NCBI RefSeq assembly: GCF_003426945.1
Contig: NZ_QURO01000003.1
Span: 1-64,000, forward strand
Direction of reading: 5' to 3'
DNA length: 64,000 nt
Source: Thermus sediminis
GTDB taxonomy: Bacteria; Deinococcota; Deinococci; Deinococcales; Thermaceae
Shown: positions 56,114-63,515 of the stretch, piece by piece
Layout: each line of letters starts with the position of its first letter
Position numbering within the stretch: position 1 is the first letter of the stretch
Translations under genes and position numbers: made by a program
Notes under the pieces: model-generated
The model's database searches: none
What the model saw: the letters and a program-made list of their open reading frames with translations, nothing else
What the model was told of the DNA's origin: nothing

Positions 56114-57733
56114 TCAGGGGGAAGTGAGGATGGTGCCCAAAGCCCCTACCGCCACAAAGCGGCCATTCCCGTAGGTGACGCCATTGAGGTCCTCATTCCT
56201 CCCCGAGTCCCGCTGCGTCCAGTTCACCCCGTCCGGGGAGGTGAGGATGGTGCCCCCAGGCCCCACCGCCACAAAGAGGCCATTCCCGTAGGTAACGCCC
56301 CTAAGGTTCGCCCTCGTCCCCGAGTCCCGCCGCGTCCAGTTCTCCCCGTCCGGGGAGGTGAGGATGACGCCACCTTGCTGCGACACCCCCGCCGCCACAA
56401 AGAGATCAGACCCGTGGGTGACACCATAGAGGGTCTCGTTCGTCCCCGAATCCCGCCGCGTCCAGTTCTCCCCGTCCGGGGAGGTAAGGATGACGCCACT
56501 TCGCAACACCCCCCCCACCGCCACAAAGCGACCGGACCCGTAGGTGACGCCCCAAAGCGATAGGGCCATCCCCGAGGCCGTCCGCGTCCAGTTCTCCCCG
56601 TCCGGGGAGGTGAGGATGATGCCCAAACTCCCCACCGCCACAAAGAGGCCATTCCCGTAGGTGACGCCCTGAAGCTCCTTGTCCGTCCCCGAGCGCCGCT
56701 CCGTCCAGTTCACCCCGTCCGGGGAGGTGAGGATGATGCCCAAACCCCCCACCGCCACAAAGAGGCCATTCCCGTAGGTGACGCCCCAAAGCCATCGTTG
56801 CGTGCCCGAGTCCCGCTCCGTCCAGTTCACCCCGTCCGGGGAGGTGAGGATGGTGCCCCCATCCCCCACCGCCACAAAGAGGCCATTCCCGTAGGTGACG
56901 CCCCAAAGCCATCGTTGCGTGCCCGAGTCCCGCTCCGTCCAAGTGGTACCGCCCGCGGCCGTCACCGTAAGGCTCAGGCTCGCCGTCCTGGTCAGGCTCC
57001 CCGAGACCGCCTGGACCTGCAGGTTGTAGGTCCCCGTGGCCACACCGCTGGCCACATTGACGGTGAGGGTCTGGGTCACAGGGGTGTTGGGGTCCGACAC
57101 GTTCACCGTGGTGGGGGGGAGGGTCACCCCCGGGGGAGCCCCCACCAGGCTCAGGTCCACCGTCCCCGTGAACCCCCCCTGCGGGGTAAGGGTGAGCTGG
57201 GTGGTGCCGCTGCCTCCCTGCTGCACGGTGAGGCTCGTGGGGTTGAGGCTCAGAGTGAAGTCGGGGGCCGGGGGTGGGGCCGTCACCGTAAGGCTCAGGC
57301 TCGCCGTCCTGGTCAGGCTCCCCGAGACCGCCTGGACCTGCAGGTTGTAGGTCCCCGTGGCCACACCGCTGGCCACATTGACGGTGAGGGTCTGGGTCAC
57401 AGGGGTGTTGGGGTCCGACACGTTCACCGTGGTGGGGGGGAGGGTCACCCCCGGGGGAGCCCCCACCAGGCTCAGGTCCACCGTCCCCGTGAACCCCCCC
57501 TGCGGGGTAAGGGTGAGCTGGGTGGTGCCGCTGCCTCCCTGCTGCACGGTGAGGCTCGTGGGGTTGAGGCTGATGGTGAAGCTGGGGGTAGAGCCGCCAC
57601 CTCCACCGCTGCCACCACCGCCGCCGCCATCTCCACCGCCACCACCGCCACTCCCGCCCGTCTGCCCTCCACACGCGGAGAGGAGAAGGGCCAGCCCCAA
57701 GGAGAGGGCCAGAAGCCTAAACGCGCCGTTCAT
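56114..57733 (-). CDS. exported lipoprotein: Ig-like repeats plus seven-fold beta-propeller repeats
   Basis: 539 residues. The signal peptide ends in the lipobox LLLSACGG, so the cysteine should be lipidated. A Gly/Ser linker is followed by two nearly identical 107-residue Ig-like repeats (LNPTSLTVQQGGSGTTQLTL onward, about 60-265). Then come seven repeats of about 37 residues of the form GVTYGNGLFVAVG..G.ILTSPDG.NWT, which suit a BNR/YCF48-type propeller. Probably a cell-surface binding protein. ATG 57733 has AGGAGGTGG just upstream; TAAAAT about 35 bases upstream is a possible -10. Monocistronic. The ligand is unknown. Confidence 0.8.
   Translation of the reverse strand: MNGAFRLLALSLGLALLLSACGGQTGGSGGGGGGDGGGGGGSGGGGGSTPSFTISLNPTSLTVQQGGSGTTQLTLTPQGGFTGTVDLSLVGAPPGVTLPPTTVNVSDPNTPVTQTLTVNVASGVATGTYNLQVQAVSGSLTRTASLSLTVTAPPPAPDFTLSLNPTSLTVQQGGSGTTQLTLTPQGGFTGTVDLSLVGAPPGVTLPPTTVNVSDPNTPVTQTLTVNVASGVATGTYNLQVQAVSGSLTRTASLSLTVTAAGGTTWTERDSGTQRWLWGVTYGNGLFVAVGDGGTILTSPDGVNWTERDSGTQRWLWGVTYGNGLFVAVGGLGIILTSPDGVNWTERRSGTDKELQGVTYGNGLFVAVGSLGIILTSPDGENWTRTASGMALSLWGVTYGSGRFVAVGGVLRSGVILTSPDGENWTRRDSGTNETLYGVTHGSDLFVAAGVSQQGGVILTSPDGENWTRRDSGTRANLRGVTYGNGLFVAVGPGGTILTSPDGVNWTQRDSGRNEDLNGVTYGNGRFVAVGALGTILTSP
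56949..57590 (-). repeat. 321-bp tandem duplication in the lipoprotein gene
   Basis: Two units, offset by exactly 321 bases, nearly identical at DNA level, each coding one Ig-like domain. Recent duplication. Confidence 0.85.
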
Positions 57734-58184
57734 AGTCCACCTCCTCTTGACAGCGATTTTAGCAGAACCTGGAAGGGCTCGCATTAGGTAACCGGGGCTT
57801 GGGAAGGGAGGCTCCTCCCTACCTTGGCCAGCCTCCCCTGAGGGGGTCCAAAGCCCATGGAGGGGGTGGGGGTTCTCCATGGGAATCCCTTCGGATGGGA
57901 AAACCTCTCTGTTGCAGGCGGTAACTGGCGGTAAGGCGGGGCCCATTGGAGTTGCCATCTCGCCGGGCGGTCCAGGGAGGGGCCTCTCCCGCCTCGCCTT
58001 GGCCGGGACCTCCGTGTAGGAAAGCTTGTTCCACGCACAAAAGAGCGGCCAAGCAAAGGGAGGCGGGGAGGAGGTCCCCTCCAGGGGGTGGAAAGGTATG
58101 CGAGATTCCCCTGGAGGTTCTCCAGGCCGCCTAGGCCCCTCCCGAAAACCCCCTTAGAACGGCCTGTAAGGGGAGTCCGGCCCC
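57734..58184. other. gap with a repeated non-coding block (copy 2)
   Basis: No gene supported. 58008-58140 is related to 55808-55996 (see that entry). The blocks bracket the lipoprotein gene in the same orientation. Confidence 0.45.
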
Positions 58185-60089
58185 TCATCCCCTCTTCCTA
58201 AAGGGCCACAGGGAAAGCCCAAGAAGCCCCATGCGCCTAAGGGGCTCAGCCCGGAGGACCAGGTACTCCCCACGGCTCTCCTCGGCGCACCACCCGGGGA
58301 GCTCTTTGGCGTAGGCCTTGGCGGTCTCCTCCCCGGGGGTCTTCACCCAGACCTCACCCCCCTCGAGGCGATAGGGGTGCTTGGAGAGGACCTTCCGCAC
58401 CAGCTCCCGCACCTCCTCCAGGTAGCGGGCGCTCTCCTCCTCGGCGGTGTAGGTCCTCACCCAGGGGGGCACCCGGCCCAGGAGCTCCCGGAAGGCCTCC
58501 GCCAGAACCGAGGTGGCGGCCTCCAGCCAGTCCTCCCTCTCCCCCAGGGCCTCCCGGACCCTAGGGGCCAGGGCCCGGAAGAAGCGGTCCCCCACCGTGA
58601 GGAGGAGGCGCTGGGCCTCGGCGTGCACCCGCTTGGCCCGGTCCTGGGGCAGCACGGCGTCCGTGTAGACCAGAAGGGCCCGCTTGCGCACCTCGTCCGG
58701 GAGCCTGTAGCTCTGGGAGGCGTTCAGCGAAAGGACCACGGGCGCCTTGGGGGGACCGAGGAACTCGTAGTCCCCCTTGATGAGGCTCTCCCCTGGGTTC
58801 CGCACCTGGAGGAGGCTCACATCGTCGTAGACCACGGGGAAGCGGGAGAGGGCCCTGAGGGCCTCCACCCTCTCCTTGGTGAAGTCCTTCCCGGGCTGCA
58901 TCCCCACCTCCAGCCCGGCCATGCTCTTGAGGGCGAAGCGGAGAAAGCTGGTCTTGCCGGTGTTGCTCTTGCCGTAGACCACCGCCCACAGGGGGTAGGC
59001 GTGGGGCGGGAGACCTTCCAGGTGGGCCCGGTGAAGAAGACTCGCCATGTAGGGGGAGGCGTAAAGCCAGGCCAGAAGCCGGAAGAAGGCCTCCGTCTGC
59101 CTAAGGGCGTCGTCCCGCTCCAGGAAGTGGCGCTCGTAGCCGGAGAGGAAGGCCAGGATGGCCTCGGCGTCCTCCCGCACCCCCGGCGCCTCCAGGGAGA
59201 GGAAGGGGCGGAGCTCCCCTTGGAGGAGAACCCCCTCCTCGGTGAGGTCCAGGAGGGGCGCCTCCTCCTCCTGGGAGAGGGGAAGGCGCCGTGCCACCTC
59301 GAGGCCCTTCCTCCCCAGGGTGAAGACCTTGGCCTCGCCCTTCCTCTTGGCCTCCGCCGCCTGGGCGATGGCCTGGGCCGCCCTGCGCTTGGGAGCGGGC
59401 AGGCACTCCACCCGCATCACCGCGGGAACCTCCACCTCCCTCACCGCCAGGACCACCTCCCGCCCTGCCGCCCCCTCCAGGAGGGGAAGCTCGTGGGGCT
59501 TTGCCTCCCGGAGGAGGAGCTCCGGGCGCAAGGGGTCGCTCTCCCCCCGCACCGCCTCGTAGAGGGCCTCGAGGGTTCGGAAGGCCTCCTCCCCCTCGAA
59601 GCGGAGGGCGAACTCCAGCTGGGAGAACTCGCCCGTCTCCAGGGCCCGCTCCGAGAGGTTGGGGCTCCCCAGGAGGGCCCAGCGCGTCCCGTCCGCCTCC
59701 TCCACCAGGAAGAGCTTGGCGTGGGAGGGCCTCCGGGAGAGGAGAAATCTCAGCTTCCCCAGCCGGGCCTTCTCCGCAAGCCTCTCCTCCTCCCCCTCCC
59801 ACACCACCCGGAGGCTCCGGGCGACCTCCTCCTGCACCAAGAACTGCACCTCGAGAAGCCGCTGGAAGGCCCCCTCGAGGGGAAGGGCCGTCTCGTAGCC
59901 GAAGACCACCTCCAGCTCCTCCACCTCCCGGCTCAGGCGGGCAAGCAGCCTCGCCGAAGCCGAGTGGGTGAGGACCCTTAAGCGCCTAGCCCCCTCCAGC
60001 TCCTCCAAGGAGAAGGAGGCAGGCCCCAGGAGCTCCGCCCGGAAGACCTGGAGGCCGAAGAGGTTTCCCATAAAGAGCGGATCGTGCAT
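58185..60089 (-). CDS. phospholipase D-type nuclease fused to a P-loop ATPase
   Basis: 634 residues. N-terminal PLD-like domain: SHAKLFLVEEADGTRWALLG with H123 and K125, then SPNLSE (N144), a single HKD-type site, so a dimer would be needed. After a Lys-rich middle part (240-265), residues 340-560 form a P-loop ATPase: GKSNTGKT at 373-380, VVYDDVS near 419-425, VVLSLNAS with a sensor Asn near 456, and an arginine pair near 468-470. The ATPase resembles superfamily 3/AAA helicases of phages and plasmids. PLD nuclease plus helicase is typical of defence effectors or DNA-processing enzymes. ATG 60089 follows AAGGAGGGAGG. Monocistronic. Function inferred only. Confidence 0.75.
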   Translation of the reverse strand: MHDPLFMGNLFGLQVFRAELLGPASFSLEELEGARRLRVLTHSASARLLARLSREVEELEVVFGYETALPLEGAFQRLLEVQFLVQEEVARSLRVVWEGEEERLAEKARLGKLRFLLSRRPSHAKLFLVEEADGTRWALLGSPNLSERALETGEFSQLEFALRFEGEEAFRTLEALYEAVRGESDPLRPELLLREAKPHELPLLEGAAGREVVLAVREVEVPAVMRVECLPAPKRRAAQAIAQAAEAKRKGEAKVFTLGRKGLEVARRLPLSQEEEAPLLDLTEEGVLLQGELRPFLSLEAPGVREDAEAILAFLSGYERHFLERDDALRQTEAFFRLLAWLYASPYMASLLHRAHLEGLPPHAYPLWAVVYGKSNTGKTSFLRFALKSMAGLEVGMQPGKDFTKERVEALRALSRFPVVYDDVSLLQVRNPGESLIKGDYEFLGPPKAPVVLSLNASQSYRLPDEVRKRALLVYTDAVLPQDRAKRVHAEAQRLLLTVGDRFFRALAPRVREALGEREDWLEAATSVLAEAFRELLGRVPPWVRTYTAEEESARYLEEVRELVRKVLSKHPYRLEGGEVWVKTPGEETAKAYAKELPGWCAEESRGEYLVLRAEPLRRMGLLGLSLWPFRKRG

Positions 60090-60277
60090 CCTCCCTCCTT
60101 CAGATGGAACTGCATCGTTCCCATCCTAGATGGGGCCTTCCCGCCCCCAGGGATGGGGTGCGGCGAGGCTAGAACAACTGGGGGGCGAAGCCCCCGCTTG
60201 GTAACTCGCCGCGAAACAGAGGATAGGTTCAGAGGAGGTCCTGGACCTTTTTGGCCCTTTCTTCGAGAGTTTCCAGA

Positions 60278-60325
60278 GCCCCTGGCCCAAATGAACCGCT
60301 TTGGGGCCCCTACCCCAAGTGAACC
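60278..60325 (+). repeat. family A repeat, one partial and one full copy in tandem
   Basis: A half copy (CCCAAATGAACC at 60286-60297) overlaps the start of a full copy at 60296-60325 that reads CCG, then CTTTGGGGCCCCTACCCCAA, then GTGAACC. It lies just upstream of the DUF433 gene. Confidence 0.75.
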
Positions 60326-60360
60326 GCCTATGCGTGTCTACCGTTTCTTTGGGGACTAAA

Positions 60361-60612
60361 ATGGGGAAGATGCCTCGCTTCACTCGGATCACCGTCAACC
60401 CCGAACAGATGGACGGCGTGCCTTGTATCCGCCGCCTCAGGATCCCCGTGGCCACGGTGGTGGGCATGGTGGCCGAGGGGATGGATATGGCAGAGATCCT
60501 GGAAGCCTATCCGGACCTCGAGGCCGAGGACATTCGGGAGGCCCTCCGCTACGCGGCCCTGGCGGTCCAGGAGCGGGAGCTCCCCCCGGTCAGGCCGGAG
60601 TCCGCCCGGTAG
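60361..60612 (+). CDS. DUF433 antitoxin
   Basis: An 83-residue protein of DUF433 type: RITVNPEQMDGVPCIRRLRI, PVATVVGMVAEGMDMAEILE, YPDLEAEDIREALRYAAL. The fold is a small DNA-binding helical domain and such proteins act as antitoxins for DUF5615 partners. ATG 60361 directly follows GACTAAA, a possible -10 tail, so the mRNA may be leaderless. The toxin gene follows after eight bases. Confidence 0.8.
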   Translation: MGKMPRFTRITVNPEQMDGVPCIRRLRIPVATVVGMVAEGMDMAEILEAYPDLEAEDIREALRYAALAVQERELPPVRPESAR

Positions 60613-60620
60613 GGTGAGCC

Positions 60621-60998
60621 TTGAGGTTCCTGGTGGACAACCCCCTGTCTCCCAGGGTGGCGGAGGCGCTCCGGCAGGCCGGGCACGACGCCGTTCACGT
60701 GCGGGAGTACGGGCTTCAGGCCGCCCTTGACCTGGAGATCTTCGAGCGGGCGGCGGAGGAGGGCCGGATCCTGGTCTCTGCCGACACCGACTTCGGAACC
60801 CTACTGGCCCAGCGCGCCGCCTCCCATCCTTCCGTGGTCCTATTCCGGCTCTCCGCGGGGCGGAGGCCCGAGTTCCAGGCCGCCCTGCTCCTGGAGAACC
60901 TCTCCCAGATCGCGGAGGACCTGGAGCGGGGGTGCGTGGCGGTCTTTGAGGACGACCGCATCCGCATCCGGCGGTTGCCCCTTTTCCAGCGGGACTGA
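60621..60998 (+). CDS. DUF5615 PIN-like toxin
   Basis: A 125-residue PIN-like protein: MRFLVDNPLSPRVAEALRQA with the first Asp (D6), HVREYGL, and ILVSADTDFGTLLAQR with further acidic residues. This is the usual DUF433 partner and a probable RNase toxin. TTG 60621 is the start that fits the family (RFLVDN), preceded by GGGTGAG. The family A repeat lies eight bases after the stop. Confidence 0.75.
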   Translation: MRFLVDNPLSPRVAEALRQAGHDAVHVREYGLQAALDLEIFERAAEEGRILVSADTDFGTLLAQRAASHPSVVLFRLSAGRRPEFQAALLLENLSQIAEDLERGCVAVFEDDRIRIRRLPLFQRD

Positions 60999-61005
60999 GC
61001 GCCTT

Positions 61006-61035
61006 CCGCTTTGGGGCCCCTACCCCAAATGAACC
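61006..61035 (+). repeat. family A repeat (61.0 kb)
   Basis: CCG, CTTTGGGGCCCCTACCCCAA, ATGAACC: the consensus form. Copies at 60296 and 61006 bracket the DUF433/DUF5615 operon in the same orientation. Confidence 0.8.
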
Positions 61036-61238
61036 GCCACCTCTTCGGGTCACCGCGGAATCACGCGACCCTTCAGGACGTACACGGAGGATAGGTTCCG
61101 CTAAACAACACCCTCCTCCTTCGCCTTTCCCACCTCCACCCGCCGCACCACCGCGGGGAGGTCTTCCTCGGTGAGGCCCGCCTCGAGGAGATACCGCCGC
61201 CCTGGGGGTTGGGAAAGGACCGGGTTCCCAGTGCCCCG

Positions 61239-62339
61239 TTACCTAAAGAGCAGGAGCAACATCGCCGCCGCCGCCGAAAGAAGGGCCACCCACCGCCACA
61301 GGGCGAGACTCTGCCTCAAGCGGGCCATCTCTTGCTGAAGGGAGGCAGGTTCGCGCTCCAGTCGCGCAAGCAGCTCCTTGAGCCGATCCCTTTCCGCTTG
61401 AACCGCCTTAACCTCCGCCTGGACCTTCTCCAGTTGGTAGCGGTGGTCTTGGTGATGGAGAGCGAGCTCCTGCTCCAGTTGCACAAGCCTTTCCTTGAGC
61501 CGGTCCCTTTCCTCCTGGGCCTTCTACAGGAGTTCGGAAAGCTTGGCGGCTGCCTTCTCCCTCTCCACCGTCTCCACGGCCTCCTTGAGGAAGTGCCCCA
61601 GGGCCGTGGGCGTGGGAAAGGCAACATCCGCCAGGCCCTCCACCCAGAGGGTGTCCGCCGCGTGGCCCAGGGCCACCACCACGGGCGTGGGGCAGGAGGC
61701 CACCGCCTCCCACACCTCGGGGTGGTCCAGGACCTCGAGCCCCTCCCCTCCTCCCCGGACCAGGGCCACCAGGTCGTAGGGGCCCTCTGCGGCCTTCCTT
61801 AGGGCCTCCGCCACGGCCCCGGGATCCGTGAGGCTCACGCGCTTGGGGTCCATCCGGTAGCGGTCCCGGGCGCTTCCCAAGGCGGCCTCCACGTCCCGGT
61901 CCACGATGCCCGTCTCCCCGAGGATCAGGGCCAAAGCAGGGGTTTCCCCCTTGCGGAGGAGGCCCAGGAGGAGGCCTCGCACGTCCACCCTATCCCGGTT
62001 CCTCCGGGGAAGCTGGACCTCGGAAGGGGGAGGGGCTTCCTCTTCTTTGTGAAGGGCCTCCACCCGAAAGACGAAGGGAGGTTGCCCTCTGAAGTTGAGT
62101 TCCGGGCTCACGGAAAGGACGTAAGCCCTTCCCTTGGTCAGGAGGATCGTCTGGGGGACCCTGAGACGGATGGAAGCGTTCTCCCCTTTCAGGTCCCCGT
62201 AGTAAAAGCCCCCGTAGAGCTTTTAGTGGTGGTTATCGAAAACCCCCTGGACCAGGTAGGGGCCCCTCTTCCGGAAGCGGCGGAAGACCTGCATGTCGAA
62301 GAGCGCCTGAAGCCCCTGGAGGAGTTGGGCTGGGGTCAT
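61239..62339 (-). pseudogene. XseA-like protein with coiled coil and membrane anchor, two in-frame stops
   Basis: One continuous frame of 366 codons from ATG 62339. Residues 1-70 are an OB-fold-like domain (GPYLVQGVFDN, KLYGGFYYGDLKGENASIRL). The middle matches the catalytic half of exonuclease VII large subunit (LVALVRGGGEGLEVLDHPEV, VVVALGHAADTLWVEGLADV, FPTPTALGHFL). A long coiled coil follows, and the protein ends in a membrane helix (WVALLSAAAAMLLLLF). TAA at 62223-62225 and TAG at 61524-61526 interrupt it. No frameshift is needed, so it is either a recent nonsense pseudogene or read through. The TAG could come from CAG by one change. No xseB neighbour. Confidence 0.7.
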
Positions 62340-62928
62340 GGGGAAAGGGGTCTGGGTTGACTCTCGCGGCTTCATACGGTTCCCATGGGCGGTGTTACTG
62401 CTCTCGCCCGAAAGCGGACGGTTCTTCGTACCACTTCATGGTAGCCCAGATTGGAACGGAAGAACGGAGGTTCGGGAGGTGGATTCTTGGGGAGCCTTCA
62501 GCCTCTTGGCCTGGGACCAGAAGCATCGTGCGCGAAAGAGGACTTTCGCGAGCATCCCGCCCCAAGGGGCCCCGGGTCCTGGCGGTAGGGGCAGCCCCCT
62601 GGCCAACCTAGCGTGCAGGTTGTCGCGCCTTGTCGCGCTTTGTCAGGAGTACGGGGCGTTTGGTGGGCGCGCGCCCTGGGCAGGGCCTCAGGACCAGCGC
62701 CTGGAGGGGGCTGATCCGGGGGGCCGGCTTCAGGGCGACCCCCAGGTGGCTACCCTGCCCTAGGGGCCTGCCCTCGGGTCTGTGCGTCTCCACGCGGGTT
62801 GTCGCGGGTCCGTGCGGGCAGCCGGCGGGTCCGGACGGGGTGGGACGTTTAGGGACGCTTAGGAACGGGTACGGACGGGGGCATGCCAGGTCCTGCCCCC
62901 TCGCCCGAGGAGCCCGGACCGGGGTGAC

Positions 62929-62988
62929 AGATGCATGGAGATACCGACAACCCTGGGTAGATGCATAGAGATGCCGGAGAACTTGGGG
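62929..62988 (+). repeat. 30-bp direct repeat
   Basis: Units begin AGATGCATGGAGAT (62929) and AGATGCATAGAGAT (62959). The second ends GCCGGAGAACTTGGGG, resembling the oriV iteron. Confidence 0.55.
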
Positions 62989-63205
62989 GGGTCACGCCGC
63001 ATAAACCCCATATGAGGGCGGCCCCTCCCGACAGTAGATGTCGGGGTGGGGGGTTCCACCCCCCCGTCCAGGGGAGATACCAGAAAGCGCGACTAGAAGA
63101 GAAAACGAGATAAAAAGCGCGAAAGAGATTCCGAGATAACCCCTTTCAGGTCCCTTCCTCCCCCTTGGGGACACGTGAAGTCCCGGGCGGGAGTTTAATG
63201 CATCC

Positions 63206-63269
63206 CCCTTTCCCCCTCTCCCGGACCCCTGAGGAGTGGGTGCTCGAGGGTGGGGAGAGGGGGAAAGGG
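63206..63269. repeat. 17-bp inverted repeat, possible terminator
   Basis: CCCTTTCCCCCTCTCCC (63206-63222) pairs perfectly with 63253-63269 across a 30-base loop. Confidence 0.5.
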
Positions 63270-63294
63270 AGGCCCGACCAGGGAATCAAGAGGC

Positions 63295-63440
63295 CCCCCC
63301 GGAAACCCCTTGGAAACATCGTTTCCGGTAAACGGGGGACCGTTTACTTATGGAAACACCGTTTACGGTAAACGAGGGGATTGTTTCCTTGGAAACCCTT
63401 GGAAACCTTGAGAGTTTCCTCCCCCGGAAACGGAGGAAAC
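63295..63440. repeat. GGAAAC/GTAAACG palindrome array
   Basis: CGTTTCCGGTAAACG and CGTTTACGGTAAACG (the latter a perfect palindrome around a central G) with several GGAAAC and GTTTCC words and GTAAACGG/CCGTTTAC pairs. The array ends at the IS256 end. Confidence 0.6.
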
Positions 63441-63515
63441 CGTGGTCGTGTAAGGAATTCTGTGTAAGGGTCCGTGTTTAATAGGGGGGCACACCTTGGA
63501 AGGAGGAGGTGCCCC

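Larger units (their letters stand above)
62340..63443. other. 1.1-kb repeat-rich region without genes
   Basis: I see no supported gene. It contains TTGTCGCG words near 62618-62640 and 62798, a 30-bp direct repeat (62929-62988), an AT-richer purine stretch (63081-63135) with AAGCGCGA repeats, a long inverted repeat (63206-63269) and a GGAAAC/GTAAAC array (63295-63440). It may be a second origin, a centromere or an IS-targeted repeat zone. Confidence 0.45.

Noticed and set aside
58185-60089. The PLD protein as the missing DrmC of the cassette at 5-19 kb
   Set aside because: It lies about 40 kb away, is not in an operon with the cassette, and carries an ATPase half that is not part of DrmC as I know it.
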